From Vibrio coralliilyticus ATCC BAA-450 (GTDB taxonomy: Bacteria > Pseudomonadota > Gammaproteobacteria > Enterobacterales > Vibrionaceae), in assembly GCF_000176135.1 (NCBI RefSeq), contig NZ_ACZN01000013.1, forward strand, positions 1-64,000: DNA of 64,000 nucleotides. Reading direction: 5' to 3'. The notes under the pieces were generated by a model. The model saw nothing but the letters and a program-made list of their open reading frames with translations. It made no database searches and had not been told where the DNA came from. How positions within the stretch are numbered: position 1 is the stretch's first letter; each line of letters opens with the position of its first letter. This document shows, in pieces, positions 15,638-26,204 of the stretch. A program made the position numbers and the translations under genes.

Positions 15638-18088
15638 ATGGACATCTTGCTCTCTATACTTGGATTTGCTGCAGTTCTGGCGATCTGTCTCTACCATCGC
15701 ACTTCGCTGGTGAAGTCGATTGCTGCTCTTACCGCCACTCTGGCAGTGCTTTCTATACTTGGCACCGCAGGCTCACTCAGCTGGATTCTTTTCATCGCAG
15801 CTACTGCGGTAATCGCGATTCCTTCCGTTCGCCAATCTCTGATCAGTCAAAAAGCGCTGACTTTATTTAAAAAAGTCTTACCAGCGATGTCGCAAACGGA
15901 AAAAGAAGCTCTCGATGCTGGTACCGTTTGGTGGGAAGCCGAGCTGTTCAAAGGCAAGCCAGACTGGAACAAACTGCATGCAATTCAAAACCCTCAACTC
16001 ACTGCCGAGGAACAAGCGTTTCTTGACGGTCCAGTAAACGAGGTTTGCGCAATGGTGAATGATTACCAAGTGACGCACGAACTGGCAGATTTACCCCCTG
16101 AAGTCTGGCAGTACCTCAAAGACAACAAATTCTTCGCCATGATCATCAAAAAGAAATACGGTGGTTTAGAGTTTTCTGCTTATGCCCAGTCCTTAGTACT
16201 ACAGAAATTGACCGGCGTGTCTGGCGTTCTTTCTTCTACCGTTGGTGTACCTAACTCTTTAGGCCCAGGTGAATTACTTCAACATTACGGTACGACAGAT
16301 CAAAAAGATTACTACCTACCTCGCCTTGCAGAAGGTAAAGAAATCCCTTGTTTCGCCCTAACCAGCCCTGAAGCTGGTTCTGATGCGGGTTCCATTCCTG
16401 ACTTCGGCGTGGTGTGTAAAGGCAAGTGGGAAGGCAAAGAAGTCCTAGGTATGCGCTTAACCTGGAACAAGCGCTACATTACCTTAGCGCCTGTAGCTAC
16501 GGTTCTGGGCCTTGCCTTTAAACTGCGTGACCCTGAAGGCTTACTTGGTGAACAGGAAGAACTGGGCATCACCTGTGCTCTGATCCCTACCCACCTTAAA
16601 GGTGTTGAGATTGGTAACCGCCATTTTCCACTGAACGTTCCTTTCCAAAACGGACCAACTCGTGGTGAGGACTTGTTTGTTCCACTCGACTTCATCATCG
16701 GTGGCCCTAAGATGGCTGGCCAAGGCTGGCGTATGCTGGTTGAATGTCTGTCAGTTGGCCGTGGTATCACACTGCCTTCAAACTCTACAGGTGGTATTAA
16801 AACGGCAGCGCTTGCTACAGGGGCTTATGCTCGTATTCGCCGCCAGTTCAAACAGCCAATCGGTCAGATGGAAGGTGTGGAAGAGCCATTAGCGCGTCTG
16901 GGTGGCAACGCCTACGTGATGGATGCAGCCAGTAACCTAACTGTCGCAGGTATTGATTTGGGCGAAAAACCTTCCGTTATCTCCGCGATTGTAAAATACC
17001 ACTGTACCCACCGAGGTCAGCAGAGCATCATCGATGCCATGGACATTGTGGGCGGTAAAGGTATCTGTATGGGGCCTTCGAACTTCCTAGCACGTGGCTA
17101 CCAAGGCGCACCTATTGCTGTAACCGTTGAAGGGGCAAACATCTTAACCCGCTCAATGATCATCTATGGTCAAGGTGCTATCCGTTGCCATCCTTACGTT
17201 CTTGAAGAGATGAATGCGGCTTATTCAGACGCTTCTGATGCACTAGATAAGTTTGATGCTGCACTTGCAGGCCACATCAGCTTCACAATGAGCAATCTGG
17301 TACGCAGCTTCTGGCTAGGTCTCACTGATGGCCGTTTCTCATCCGCACCAGTCAAAGACACTACTACTCGCTACTACCAGCAGCTTAACCGCTACAGTGC
17401 GAACATTGCATTCCTGTCAGATATTTCAATGGCCGTGTTAGGTGGTTCGCTGAAACGTAAAGAGCGTTTATCAGCACGTCTGGGTGATATTCTCAGCCAG
17501 CTTTACCTCAGCTCAGCAACACTCAAACGTTATGAGAGCGATGGCCGTATCGCCGACGATCTTCCACTGGTTCACTGGGGACTACAAGATAGCCTGAAGC
17601 AGACAGAAGAAGCGATTGATGAATTCCTAGCTAACTTTCCGAACAAATGGCTGGGCAAAGTGCTACGCGTGATGATCTTGCCATTTGGTCGAGTGCGTAA
17701 AGCGCCAAGCGATAAGATTGATAGCCAAGTTGCTCAGATTCTTCAAACACCGTCAGCGACACGTGATCGATTGGGTCGCAACCAATACTTCCAGGCGAGC
17801 GAGTTCAATGCCGCAGGTAAGATTGAAGAGGCACTGCACATCATTCTTGAGGCTGAGCCGGTATTTAAGAAAGTCTGTAAAGCCATCAACGAACGACGTC
17901 CATTCCTACGTCTCGACTTAATCGCAGACATTGGCTTAGAAAAAGGCATTATCGATTCTGCGGATGCACAACTACTGCGCAAAGCAGAAGAGCATCGCTT
18001 ATATGCCATTAACGTGGATGATTTTGACTCAAAGGACTTAGCTGCCAAGCCGCTAGAGATAACACCTCAGATGGATGAAGTGGCATAA
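15638..18088 (+). CDS. fadE: Acyl-CoA dehydrogenase of fatty acid beta-oxidation
   Basis: FAD enzyme that makes the first oxidation of acyl-CoA. 816 residues (E. coli 814), the large FadE type and not the 380-residue eukaryotic-like type. Two hydrophobic segments at the N-terminus (about 1-65) suggest membrane attachment. The acyl-CoA dehydrogenase core follows: [15 protein letters not shown] as FAD loop and [15 protein letters not shown] long C-terminal DUF1974-type domain ends the protein. FadR operator in front; terminator behind. Confidence 0.96.
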   Translation: MDILLSILGFAAVLAICLYHRTSLVKSIAALTATLAVLSILGTAGSLSWILFIAATAVIAIPSVRQSLISQKALTLFKKVLPAMSQTEKEALDAGTVWWEAELFKGKPDWNKLHAIQNPQLTAEEQAFLDGPVNEVCAMVNDYQVTHELADLPPEVWQYLKDNKFFAMIIKKKYGGLEFSAYAQSLVLQKLTGVSGVLSSTVGVPNSLGPGELLQHYGTTDQKDYYLPRLAEGKEIPCFALTSPEAGSDAGSIPDFGVVCKGKWEGKEVLGMRLTWNKRYITLAPVATVLGLAFKLRDPEGLLGEQEELGITCALIPTHLKGVEIGNRHFPLNVPFQNGPTRGEDLFVPLDFIIGGPKMAGQGWRMLVECLSVGRGITLPSNSTGGIKTAALATGAYARIRRQFKQPIGQMEGVEEPLARLGGNAYVMDAASNLTVAGIDLGEKPSVISAIVKYHCTHRGQQSIIDAMDIVGGKGICMGPSNFLARGYQGAPIAVTVEGANILTRSMIIYGQGAIRCHPYVLEEMNAAYSDASDALDKFDAALAGHISFTMSNLVRSFWLGLTDGRFSSAPVKDTTTRYYQQLNRYSANIAFLSDISMAVLGGSLKRKERLSARLGDILSQLYLSSATLKRYESDGRIADDLPLVHWGLQDSLKQTEEAIDEFLANFPNKWLGKVLRVMILPFGRVRKAPSDKIDSQVAQILQTPSATRDRLGRNQYFQASEFNAAGKIEEALHIILEAEPVFKKVCKAINERRPFLRLDLIADIGLEKGIIDSADAQLLRKAEEHRLYAINVDDFDSKDLAAKPLEITPQMDEVA

Positions 18089-18102
18089 CGTTCACACTGA
18101 CT

Positions 18103-18134
18103 AAAAAGGGCTGCCAAGTTGGCAACCCTTTTTT
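18103..18134. terminator. Terminator between convergent fadE and the TIGR03503 gene
   Basis: Stem GGG-C-TGCC / GGCA-A-CCC with one mismatch and a 5-base loop, flanked by AAAAA and TTTTTT, so it can work in both directions. Confidence 0.8.
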
Positions 18135-18150
18135 GAGGTAACCACGAATC

Positions 18151-19398
18151 TTATTTCTTCGGCATCTCTAATTGCATTTCAGGCATCATTTCTTTCTTAG
18201 CTCTTAACTTACGCATCACAAACCAAACCGCTAAACCAAGAATAATCATCACAACATTTCCGACCCCAATCATAATGAAGGTTCGAGTGCGTTTTTCTTC
18301 TCGCATTTGAATCAAACGCATTTCTTCCATCAGCTTCTGTTGCATCATGCGTTCTTCTTCCTGCAGTCGACGCGTTTCTGCAAAATCAATTTCTTCAAGC
18401 ACACTATAAGTATGTTCTTTGATTGGAAACACCAGTGGGCGGCCGGAGCCCATTTCAGTCGCAAACACCTGCCCCATCCAAGAATAATTGCCGATTTCGC
18501 CGTTATAAGGGATGGTCAGTACCACTTTTTCTGATTCTTCTGAGGCGCTTTCCGCCGCCGAGATTTCGCTATTATCTGGAGACTTGTGCTCAATCTGGGC
18601 TGCCAAACTGCCCGGCTGAATCATCCCCTGCTCCCCAGAGAAAACCACTTGGTGATCTTTCCCTTCTTCTCGGCTTTGAATAAAAGTGGTTTCAATCGGT
18701 GTTGGATAAATCAGCACTTCCTGCTCCTGAGCACGGAGGAACACACCATTGCCTGATGTAATGCGTACACGATATTTGCCCGGTTCTGGGGATATGTTCA
18801 AAGAAACCGTAAATACACCATCCCCTGCCACTTCATCCAATCCACGGCCATCATCAGCAAACTCACCAATCGTGTAGGGAATTGGTCTTGCTTCCTTGAT
18901 CAGTTCCTCTTCGTTTTCTACATACTTGGTAAAAGTGACCATCAGCTTGACTCGTTCAAGGAAGTCTCTGAGCACCAAAGGTTTGCCATCCGCCGTCAAG
19001 CGAGCGGTAAATTTAATTTCTTCATTTTGAAATAGCCGTGTCGGCATGGTATCCGTCGACAATTCAAGGTGGGAGATAAGAATGATTTTATTCTTAGGTG
19101 TGATTTTGCCTATTGCCTGCCAAGGACCGGGCATGGGATTGTCAATCGAGATGATGTCCATGGACGATTCTTGATACCAACGGACATTGTCTGGGCTGCG
19201 CCAGGCGTAGTACTTTTTACCATCCGGGCGTACCAGAACGACCGGACGTGAGCGCTCCGCACGATAGATAACAAAGGTAATTTGTTTAATGGTTGGGTCT
19301 ACTCGAAAACGGTTGTCGAGCAGCGACATTGAGGATTCCTCAGCATAACCAAAGGTACTGACCAACAAGCCCAGCAGGGCAAACCAAATCCTCAACAT
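18151..19398 (-). CDS. TIGR03503 family membrane-anchored protein, function unknown
   Basis: A 415-residue protein with a signal peptide (cut near FGYA, about residue 19), a periplasmic part of beta-rich type, a charged, probably coiled-coil stretch rich in Glu, Arg, Gln and Met (about 335-370), one membrane helix (about 373-395) and a short basic cytoplasmic tail ending MPEMQLEMPKK. The segment DDGRGLDEVAGDGVFTVSL and then PGKYRVRITSGNGVFLRAQE resembles an Ig-like domain of the kind found in extracellular sensor and protease-associated proteins. I recall the TIGR03503 family from Vibrio and relatives; no function is known to me. It ends the run after dnaQ with an 8-base gap, so it is co-transcribed with dnaQ. 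Confidence 0.8.
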   Translation of the reverse strand: MLRIWFALLGLLVSTFGYAEESSMSLLDNRFRVDPTIKQITFVIYRAERSRPVVLVRPDGKKYYAWRSPDNVRWYQESSMDIISIDNPMPGPWQAIGKITPKNKIILISHLELSTDTMPTRLFQNEEIKFTARLTADGKPLVLRDFLERVKLMVTFTKYVENEEELIKEARPIPYTIGEFADDGRGLDEVAGDGVFTVSLNISPEPGKYRVRITSGNGVFLRAQEQEVLIYPTPIETTFIQSREEGKDHQVVFSGEQGMIQPGSLAAQIEHKSPDNSEISAAESASEESEKVVLTIPYNGEIGNYSWMGQVFATEMGSGRPLVFPIKEHTYSVLEEIDFAETRRLQEEERMMQQKLMEEMRLIQMREEKRTRTFIMIGVGNVVMIILGLAVWFVMRKLRAKKEMMPEMQLEMPKK

Positions 19399-19406
19399 TC
19401 CTTCTC

Positions 19407-20147
19407 CTATTGACGCCAGAGGCAGCTTCCGCTCTTCTCCACCAGATCCAATCTATTTTGATGTGCTTCTAGTTCATCGGCCGTTGCACGGATAACCTTT
19501 AGTGATTTTCGACCACCAGCTGCACGTTTTATTGACTCGCCTCCCACATTGCCGTCTGCGTTGCCAGAATTAAATTGCAGTGATGTCTGGCCACCTGTCA
19601 TCAACAGATAGACGTCAGCCAGAATCTCCGCATCGAGCAATGCCCCGTGGAGGGTACGGTGCGAGTTATCTATACCATAGCGGTCACATAGCACATCAAG
19701 GTTGTTTCGCTTACCTGGGAAGATTTTCTTCGCCATGGCAAGGGTATCGGTCACCTTACAGTAGTCATCCGTCTTACCAATGCCGGGATCGAGCATATTG
19801 AACTCGTAATCCATAAAGCCGGTATCGAAGGGCGCGTTGTGAGCGACTAATTCAGCGCCTTTAATAAACTCGAGAAATTCCTTATGGACATCCTGATACT
19901 CTGGTTTGTCGACCAGAAACTCGTCAGTGATACCGTGAACTTCGACCGCGTCAGGCTGAATTTCGCGATCGGGTTTGATGTAAACATGAAAATGACGTCC
20001 GGTCAGTTTACGGTTGATGATTTCCACCGCACCGATTTCGATAATACGGTGCCCTTGATAATGAGGCCCGCCTTCACGGTTCATACCTGTAGTTTCGGTA
20101 TCGAGTACCACGATACGATTGTGGTTGGAATTGTTGCTGGTATTCAT
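19407..20147 (-). CDS. dnaQ: DNA polymerase III epsilon subunit (3'-5' proofreading exonuclease)
   Basis: Proofreading subunit of the replicative core polymerase. 246 residues. DEDDh motifs are complete: Exo I DTETTG with Asp16 and Glu18, Exo II NAPFD with Asp108, Exo III HGALLDAE with His167 and Asp172. The clamp-binding motif QTSLQF is at 187-192 and the C-terminal segment (SGSCLWR end) should bind the alpha subunit. Divergent from rnhA with 56 bases between, as in E. coli. DnaE, its partner, is encoded at 28632. Confidence 0.97.
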   Translation of the reverse strand: MNTSNNSNHNRIVVLDTETTGMNREGGPHYQGHRIIEIGAVEIINRKLTGRHFHVYIKPDREIQPDAVEVHGITDEFLVDKPEYQDVHKEFLEFIKGAELVAHNAPFDTGFMDYEFNMLDPGIGKTDDYCKVTDTLAMAKKIFPGKRNNLDVLCDRYGIDNSHRTLHGALLDAEILADVYLLMTGGQTSLQFNSGNADGNVGGESIKRAAGGRKSLKVIRATADELEAHQNRLDLVEKSGSCLWRQ

Positions 20148-20203
20148 AACAAATTGTGTGTCAGACTATGCCAATAATGTGCTTAACCCAATAGTATCAA
20201 ATC

Positions 20204-20668
20204 ATGACGAAACAGGTGGAAATTTTCACAGATGGTTCTTGTTTAGGCAATCCGGGTCCTGGCGGATACGGCATTGTTTTACGCTACAAACAAGTAGAAA
20301 AGACCCTTGCTAAAGGTTATACCCTAACCACGAACAATCGCATGGAAATGATGGCTACTATAGTCGCACTGCAAGCATTAAAAGAACCTTGTGACGTCAT
20401 ACTCACCACTGACAGCCAGTACGTTCGACAAGGCATTACTCAATGGATCCATAACTGGAAAAAACGGGATTGGAAAACGTCCGATAAGAAGCCAGTTAAG
20501 AACGCCGATTTATGGAAAGCGCTCGACGCTGAAACCGGACGTCATAAAATAGACTGGCGCTGGGTCAAAGGCCACGCGGGTCATCGAGAGAATGAGATGT
20601 GCGATGAGCTCGCCCGTGCTGCTGCTGAAAATCCGACCGACGAAGACACAGGCTATCAGCCTAGTTAG
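20204..20668 (+). CDS. rnhA: Ribonuclease HI
   Basis: Cleaves RNA in RNA-DNA hybrids. 154 residues (E. coli 155). Seen: [16 protein letters not shown] with the first catalytic Asp10, NNRMEMMA with the catalytic Glu, [10 protein letters not shown] with the third carboxylate, and the basic KRDWK handle. Its 3' end overlaps that of the convergent yafS by 8 bases. The window also encodes RNase HII (rnhB). Confidence 0.97.
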   Translation: MTKQVEIFTDGSCLGNPGPGGYGIVLRYKQVEKTLAKGYTLTTNNRMEMMATIVALQALKEPCDVILTTDSQYVRQGITQWIHNWKKRDWKTSDKKPVKNADLWKALDAETGRHKIDWRWVKGHAGHRENEMCDELARAAAENPTDEDTGYQPS

Positions 20669-21404
20669 AGCTGCTTCGCTTGCTCGAGATTTTGTAATTG
20701 ACGCCAATCGGCGTCAATTTTCGTTTTAGCTTCCAATGTGGCTTGATAGGCTTTAGTGGGTAAGTACGTTTGCGGGCAACAATAAAGTACAAACTGCCCA
20801 TAGGAGATGCCCAATCCCCTAAGCTGTTTTCCAGCCAAGTCCACATTGTGCGGTATTTCTGCATTGGAAACAGTGCGTAGCTGTCACACTCAATCACTTG
20901 ATAGTTCAAGACACTCAACCAGTCGCGGATACGATTCGGGGTAAACATACGCCCACTCCAAGGCAAGTTATTCTTACGCCACGGCATCAGACTCGCCAAA
21001 CCAGTGAGGCTGATAGGATTAAACCCAGTGATGATCAAATACCCATCGTCGATCATCACCCGATCGACTTCTCTCAACATTCGATGGGGGTCATTGCAAT
21101 AATCCAGCTGGTGCGCCATCACAACAGCATCGAAACTTTTTTCAAGAAACGGAAGGTCATAACCATCTGCAATCACATTGTGCAAAGGGTTCTGGATATC
21201 GAGGTTAACTTGGTGTTGAATATTACAATTAAAGCTGGTTAACTCGCAGCTCAGCCCACCCAGCTTAAGCATATGATAGCCAAATAGTTTTGGGCACCAT
21301 TCATCAACACGGGTTTGTATTGATTCACTGACCCATTGGCCATTCTTAAGCTGAGACCATGAATGAGGCTTTTCGAGCTTCTTAGTACTGCGTGCTGGCT
21401 TCAT
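20661..21404 (-). CDS. yafS: SAM-dependent methyltransferase, YafS-like
   Basis: A 247-residue class I methyltransferase of unknown substrate. Seen: [11 protein letters not shown] at the motif I position, without a classic GxGxG, and the acidic residue at the end of motif II region in [28 protein letters not shown], which I split as ADGYDLPF and [13 protein letters not shown]. Then [14 protein letters not shown]. The neighbours dnaQ, rnhA and gloB are the same as for E. coli yafS. It is divergent from gloB with a 39-base gap and overlaps rnhA tail to tail. Confidence 0.85.
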   Translation of the reverse strand: MKPARSTKKLEKPHSWSQLKNGQWVSESIQTRVDEWCPKLFGYHMLKLGGLSCELTSFNCNIQHQVNLDIQNPLHNVIADGYDLPFLEKSFDAVVMAHQLDYCNDPHRMLREVDRVMIDDGYLIITGFNPISLTGLASLMPWRKNNLPWSGRMFTPNRIRDWLSVLNYQVIECDSYALFPMQKYRTMWTWLENSLGDWASPMGSLYFIVARKRTYPLKPIKPHWKLKRKLTPIGVNYKISSKRSSSN

Positions 21405-21443
21405 ACTTAACCTGCTTCACTCTTGGTAACCGGAGAGACAACT

Positions 21444-22202
21444 ATGTTAGATATCAAAAGCATACCTGCATTTAACGACAATTACATCTGGCTGATTAAA
21501 AATAGCGATCAGCGTTGTGCTGTTGTCGATCCGGGAGACGCGGCCCCAGTATTGGAATACCTTAAACAGCACGAGTTAAGCTTAGAGGCGATCTTAATTA
21601 CCCACCACCATAATGATCACATCGGCGGCGTTCCAGAGTTGGTCAGACAATTTCCGGGCGTCGATGTGGTAGGCCCTGCCAATGAGCCAGTGCCAACGCT
21701 GACCCACGCCGTTGAGGCCGGTGAGCAAATCGAGCTGTTTGGCGAGATCTTTTTCGTTTTAGGCTTAGAAGGGCATACACGCGGACATATTGGTTATGTC
21801 GGTGATGGAAAACTGTTCTGCGGCGATGTTCTGTTCTCCGCCGGATGCGGCCGCGTATTTGAAGGCACGATGGAACAAATGCACACTTCGCTCAATAAAC
21901 TGGTTGCCCTACCCGAGGAAACCGAAGTTTACTGTGCGCATGAATACACAGCCAGCAATGTCGCTTTTGCCCTTGCGGTGGAGCCAGACAACGAACTACT
22001 GCAGCAATACCGTGACGAAGTGAATCGCCTGCGAGCGCAAAACAAACCGACTCTGCCGACCACCATTCGTAAGGAAAAATGGATTAACCCTTTTCTGCGT
22101 ACAGACCAGCAAAGCGTCATACGTTCCGTCGCTAACCGGACCCAACAAACGGACTCACTCGCCATTTTTTCGGCGTTACGTGAGTGGAAGAACGAATTTT
22201 AA
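21444..22202 (+). CDS. gloB: Hydroxyacylglutathione hydrolase (glyoxalase II)
   Basis: Cytoplasmic metallo-beta-lactamase-fold thioesterase that hydrolyses S-D-lactoylglutathione, the second step of methylglyoxal detoxification. 252 residues. The metal motif THHHNDH is at 53-59, with later ligands in GHTRGHIGY and [12 protein letters not shown], and the glutathione-binding C-terminal domain ([21 protein letters not shown]). The ATG at 21444 follows CGGAGAGA and gives the family start [14 protein letters not shown]; seven codons of open frame before it are not conserved. Confidence 0.95.
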   Translation: MLDIKSIPAFNDNYIWLIKNSDQRCAVVDPGDAAPVLEYLKQHELSLEAILITHHHNDHIGGVPELVRQFPGVDVVGPANEPVPTLTHAVEAGEQIELFGEIFFVLGLEGHTRGHIGYVGDGKLFCGDVLFSAGCGRVFEGTMEQMHTSLNKLVALPEETEVYCAHEYTASNVAFALAVEPDNELLQQYRDEVNRLRAQNKPTLPTTIRKEKWINPFLRTDQQSVIRSVANRTQQTDSLAIFSALREWKNEF

Positions 22203-22272
22203 CGTTTTGCAACTTGTCACTTCCATATTTAGACAAGTATTATCAGCAGCCAAATAAAAAAAGGGCTGTGAA

Positions 22273-23838
22273 ATGCGAGTTAAACACAGCTGGGTATTAG
22301 CACTGCTACTAACAGGATGTCAGCTTACCCAGCAGACAGAGAGCGATAAAACTGCTTCTCCGGAGACCAATAATCCACCACCGGTAACTTCTTCAGAACC
22401 GACCACCAAAACTTCAGAGTCGGTAGAGTCATCTAAAACTGTTGTAACACCTCAATCTCAGGAAGATGTTTGGCATCGCATTGCCATGCAATTGGATTTC
22501 CCGATTCCTGATGACAAAATGGTGGATTACTACCGTACCTGGTATCTCAAACACCCCAATCACCTTAAAACCGTTTCCGAACGTGCCCAGCCGTTTCTTT
22601 ACCTAATCACGGAAAAAATTGAACAACGTGACCTCCCCCTAGAGCTTGCTCTTCTACCTATCGTTGAAAGCTCATTTGATGCCTTTGCATACTCTCACGG
22701 CAGCGCCGCTGGTCTATGGCAGTTTGTTCCAGGTACAGGAAAATATTACGGATTAAAGCAAAACTTCTGGTACGACGGGCGTCGTGATGTTGCCGCCTCT
22801 ACAGATGCGGCTCTTGATTATTTAGAAGTATTGAATAAGCGTTTTGAAGGAAACTGGAGTCACGCAATCGCGGCATACAACAGCGGCGGTGGCCGTGTTT
22901 CCAGCGCCATTCGCAAGAATAAGCGTTTAGGTAAGCCAACTGATTTCTTCTCTCTGGACCTGCCTAAGGAAACCAGTGGATATGTGCCAAAACTACTCGC
23001 ACTGGCAGATATCATCGCAAACCAAGATAAATACGGCATCGATATACCTGCCATTGCCAACCGACCAGTAGTAGAACTGGTTGATCCTAAGGAACAACTG
23101 GATTTAGCGATAGCCGCTAACTACGCAGGCATCAGTGTCAAACAGCTACAAAGCCTAAACCCCGCATACAACCAGTGGGCAACTGCCCCTGATGGCCCAC
23201 ATCAACTGTTGCTGCCAGTTGGAAAGATCAACACGTTCAAAGCCAAAGTGGCGGAAAACCGTGGCAAAGGCATGAAAGTGGTTCGTTACAAGGTCAAGTC
23301 CGGTGATAGCTTGAGTGTATTAGCCACCCGATACAACACCACAACGAAAGTCATTCAGAGTGCAAACAACCTTAACGGATACAACATCCGTGTCGGCCAG
23401 CATTTGATGATCCCGACATCAACCAAGGATGATCAAGCCTATACACTGAGTGCAACCAACCGATTGGCAAAAACTCAAGCCAAATCGCGTGGTCAGTATA
23501 AGCTCACCCACACTGTACGCTCAGGCGATAGCTTATGGAGCATCGCGCGTGCCAATAAAGTCTCCCATCAGTCTCTAGCAAAATGGAATGGCATGGGACC
23601 AAGAGACACGCTACGTGTTGGACAAAAGCTGGTTATCTGGAAAAACAGTTCTGACGGCGCAATCATCCGTACCGTTTTCTACAACGTGAAATCTGGCGAT
23701 ACCATCAGCGGCATCGCCAACAAATTTAAAGTGAAATCTAATGACATCGTGAAGTGGAACGGGCTAAGCAAAAAGAAATATCTACAGCCTGGTCAAAAGC
23801 TAAAACTCTATGTCGATGTAACTAAGGTGAGTGTATGA
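22273..23838 (+). CDS. mltD: Membrane-bound lytic murein transglycosylase D
   Basis: Outer-membrane lipoprotein that cuts peptidoglycan to 1,6-anhydromuropeptides. 521 residues. The lipobox LLTGC gives Cys16. A low-complexity Ser/Thr/Pro linker runs to about 60. The SLT domain (about 105-230) has the catalytic Glu132 in VESSFD, then GSAAGLWQF and AYNSGGGRV. Three LysM peptidoglycan-binding repeats follow at about 338-381, 412-456 and 469-513, each with SGD(S/T). The end overlaps the next gene by four bases (ATGA). Confidence 0.94.
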   Translation: MRVKHSWVLALLLTGCQLTQQTESDKTASPETNNPPPVTSSEPTTKTSESVESSKTVVTPQSQEDVWHRIAMQLDFPIPDDKMVDYYRTWYLKHPNHLKTVSERAQPFLYLITEKIEQRDLPLELALLPIVESSFDAFAYSHGSAAGLWQFVPGTGKYYGLKQNFWYDGRRDVAASTDAALDYLEVLNKRFEGNWSHAIAAYNSGGGRVSSAIRKNKRLGKPTDFFSLDLPKETSGYVPKLLALADIIANQDKYGIDIPAIANRPVVELVDPKEQLDLAIAANYAGISVKQLQSLNPAYNQWATAPDGPHQLLLPVGKINTFKAKVAENRGKGMKVVRYKVKSGDSLSVLATRYNTTTKVIQSANNLNGYNIRVGQHLMIPTSTKDDQAYTLSATNRLAKTQAKSRGQYKLTHTVRSGDSLWSIARANKVSHQSLAKWNGMGPRDTLRVGQKLVIWKNSSDGAIIRTVFYNVKSGDTISGIANKFKVKSNDIVKWNGLSKKKYLQPGQKLKLYVDVTKVSV

Positions 23839-24521
23839 CGCCTTCTTCAAACCCTCTCGTGATGCTGGTTGACGTATTTCGCTCACCCAGCGCTTGTTTC
23901 CTCGCACTTTACCAACGTGGTGCTTGGGGCTGGCAAACCTATATCGTGTTGATGTTGTCCCCATTTCTCTTTTGGGGCGCCTACTTTGATATTGTCGATT
24001 TTGAGTGGCTGCGACAGGGCTTGTCTGCTCAGCTCGCACAAACCAACCCGACACAATTGGAGCTGCTTGATGCGAACACTCTGATGGCCAGTGAGATCAT
24101 CAGCGACGTAGCAGGCCGAACGTTAACTATTGTGATGTTGGCGTTCTGGTTCAATTTAGCCACCAAACCCAGTCAGCACCAACATGGCTTCTGGCGCTGG
24201 TTTGCCGCAAGCACTGTCGTCGTGTTTCCAGCGATCATTGGCGATCTGGCGAGTTACGTCAGCCTGCTTCTCAAGCATGGTCAGGTAATGGTGTATGCGG
24301 CGGATCTCAATAGCCTCAATGGCCTGTTGAAACTGCCGTTGACCAATGAGTGGTCACAATTTGCCAGTTCATTCCCGCTGCTCTTACCTTGGTATATCGC
24401 TTTAGGCTATGCTGCTGTCGGAACTTGGACGGAATTCGAACGTGGTCAAGCGTTGGTAATTTCAGCGCTACCATGGGTGGCGTATTACATTATCTGGGCG
24501 CTATATATCGTCATCAGCTAA
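23835..24521 (+). CDS. YIP1-family integral membrane protein
   Basis: A 228-residue protein with about five hydrophobic segments and the pattern of the bacterial YIP1 family: an N-terminal amphipathic stretch (LVDVFRSPSACFLALYQR) and membrane helices spread over the rest. The role is unknown. The ATG overlaps the mltD stop (ATGA), which suggests translational coupling to a cell-wall hydrolase. The 3' end overlaps that of the convergent yafD by 21 bases. Confidence 0.75.
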   Translation: MTPSSNPLVMLVDVFRSPSACFLALYQRGAWGWQTYIVLMLSPFLFWGAYFDIVDFEWLRQGLSAQLAQTNPTQLELLDANTLMASEIISDVAGRTLTIVMLAFWFNLATKPSQHQHGFWRWFAASTVVVFPAIIGDLASYVSLLLKHGQVMVYAADLNSLNGLLKLPLTNEWSQFASSFPLLLPWYIALGYAAVGTWTEFERGQALVISALPWVAYYIIWALYIVIS

Positions 24522-25358
24522 GCTAAACGTAACCTCAAGAGGATTATGGTCAGAGGCGTCGGATTCCGGCGCCTCTGCTTTTATCAGGGTTAATCCTCGA
24601 TAAAAAACATGATCGAGTGGCAATCCGGTTATAAATTGAGTACGGTGATCAGGGCGATAGCTCACCTCTTTCACTCCAAGCGTGTCCAGTGCGCTTCTCA
24701 TTACCGCCATCCTATCTGCACTCCAACTATTAAAATCACCGGCGACGATAATCGGCCCTTGATGCTTGCTCAGCTCATCAACCAGTGTACCAAGCTGCCT
24801 CTGATACTCATCCGTACCATAGGTAAAGTTCACCGCATGGATATTGACAACCGACAGCACCTGACCATCAGATAAAGGGTACGTGGCATAAATAGCAGAT
24901 TTAGGTAAGCGCAGCCAAGGTTCCAGCTCAGTGTAAGCGCAAGCGAGTTTAGGCAGAGACTTAGATAAATTAAGCACCCCAGCGCTGCGTTCAAACGCTT
25001 TAAACGCGTCCACTTGGTTACCAAACCAAAGTTGCTGTTTCATCCACTCCTTTAGTTCAGCGGTCATGCTAGCTTCTTGAAGTAAAACCAGCTGTTTTTC
25101 GCTAGAGTACTTGGTCAGTTCTTGTGACCAGTTGCCACGATTTTGCTTATAAATATTCCAAACGAGCAGATTTATGTTGCCATTGTTGTCAATGGGCTCC
25201 ACGTTAGATGCATGCGTACAACGCATTGAAATATCTTCCCCTGACGGAGAAATAGTCAATAGTTGAGGCTGCTTAGGAAGAGAAAATGTCAGCTGGAAAC
25301 CTCCAACTACAGCGGCAAGAACAACAATAGGTAAGATCAGCAGACGCTTTTTTTTCAC
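24501..25358 (-). CDS. yafD: Endonuclease/exonuclease/phosphatase-family protein, YafD-like
   Basis: A 285-residue protein with an N-terminal hydrophobic anchor or signal (LLILPIVVLAAVVGG) followed by an EEP (DNase I-like) domain. Seen: LLVWNIYKQNRG with the first metal Asn, LLQEAS with the metal Glu, VAGDFNSWS with the catalytic Asp-Asn pair, and SDASDHNPLEVTF with the final Asp-His. The active site is therefore complete; the substrate is unknown. The first codon is GTG with no clear ribosome site. Neighbours fit E. coli yafD. Confidence 0.85.
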   Translation of the reverse strand: MKKKRLLILPIVVLAAVVGGFQLTFSLPKQPQLLTISPSGEDISMRCTHASNVEPIDNNGNINLLVWNIYKQNRGNWSQELTKYSSEKQLVLLQEASMTAELKEWMKQQLWFGNQVDAFKAFERSAGVLNLSKSLPKLACAYTELEPWLRLPKSAIYATYPLSDGQVLSVVNIHAVNFTYGTDEYQRQLGTLVDELSKHQGPIIVAGDFNSWSADRMAVMRSALDTLGVKEVSYRPDHRTQFITGLPLDHVFYRGLTLIKAEAPESDASDHNPLEVTFSLADDDI

Positions 25359-25374
25359 TTGAAACGACCATTAA

Positions 25375-25399
25375 GAAAAAAGAGCCTTGCGGCTCTTTT
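25375..25399 (-). terminator. Intrinsic terminator of glnB
   Basis: On the minus strand AAAAGAGCC / GGCTCTTTT pair around a GCAA tetraloop, followed by more T. It lies 13 bases after the glnB stop and just before yafD. Confidence 0.85.
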
Positions 25400-25411
25400 A
25401 AGAATATCGAA

Positions 25412-25759
<348 letters not shown>

Positions 25760-25805
25760 TTAAACTTCAGCAATTTGTCTCATTATCCCATGATAAACAG
25801 GCAAT

Positions 25806-25833
25806 AAAAAGCCCGAGCTTTTTATGCTCGGGC
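25806..25833 (-). terminator. Intrinsic terminator of the cytochrome c gene
   Basis: On the minus strand an 8-bp stem GCCCGAGC / GCTCGGGC with a 7-base loop is followed by five T, 20 bases past the stop codon. Confidence 0.85.
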
Positions 25834-25853
25834 CAAATACTATTGTTAATGAC

Positions 25854-26168
25854 TTACTTTAGACTCGCGTAGTACGCCGCTAAATTGGCCACATCCGCAT
25901 CACTTAACGCTGCAGCTTGTGCCTGCATAACAGCAGCTAATCCACCGTTACGTTCTTTGTTTTTGTAGGCATTAATTGACGTCACAATGTACTGTTCGTT
26001 TTGGCCTTTCAGGTTAGGGTAACCTGGAATAACAGCGACACCATCTGCGCCGTGACACGCGGCACATACCGCCGCTTTTGCTTTTCCGGCTGCGACATCA
26101 CCTGCAGCCATAGCTTGTCCAGCAAACAGACTCATTCCGACTACTAGTCCAATAGCGATTTTTTTCAT
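25854..26168 (-). CDS. Periplasmic monohaem cytochrome c (c553/c4-like)
   Basis: A 104-residue small cytochrome. The signal peptide is cut after AMA (about residue 21). One haem site CAACH is at 35-39. The axial Met is probably in LAAVMQAQ near residue 80. The rest fits the class I fold, with [13 protein letters not shown] and LAAYYASLK. It is probably an electron carrier between the bc1 complex and oxidases or peroxidases, but the partner is not shown by its neighbours. Monocistronic between tilS and glnB. Confidence 0.88.
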   Translation of the reverse strand: MKKIAIGLVVGMSLFAGQAMAAGDVAAGKAKAAVCAACHGADGVAVIPGYPNLKGQNEQYIVTSINAYKNKERNGGLAAVMQAQAAALSDADVANLAAYYASLK

Positions 26169-26204
26169 TGCTCTTCCTTATAATTCCATTTTATTTATAT
26201 GTCT

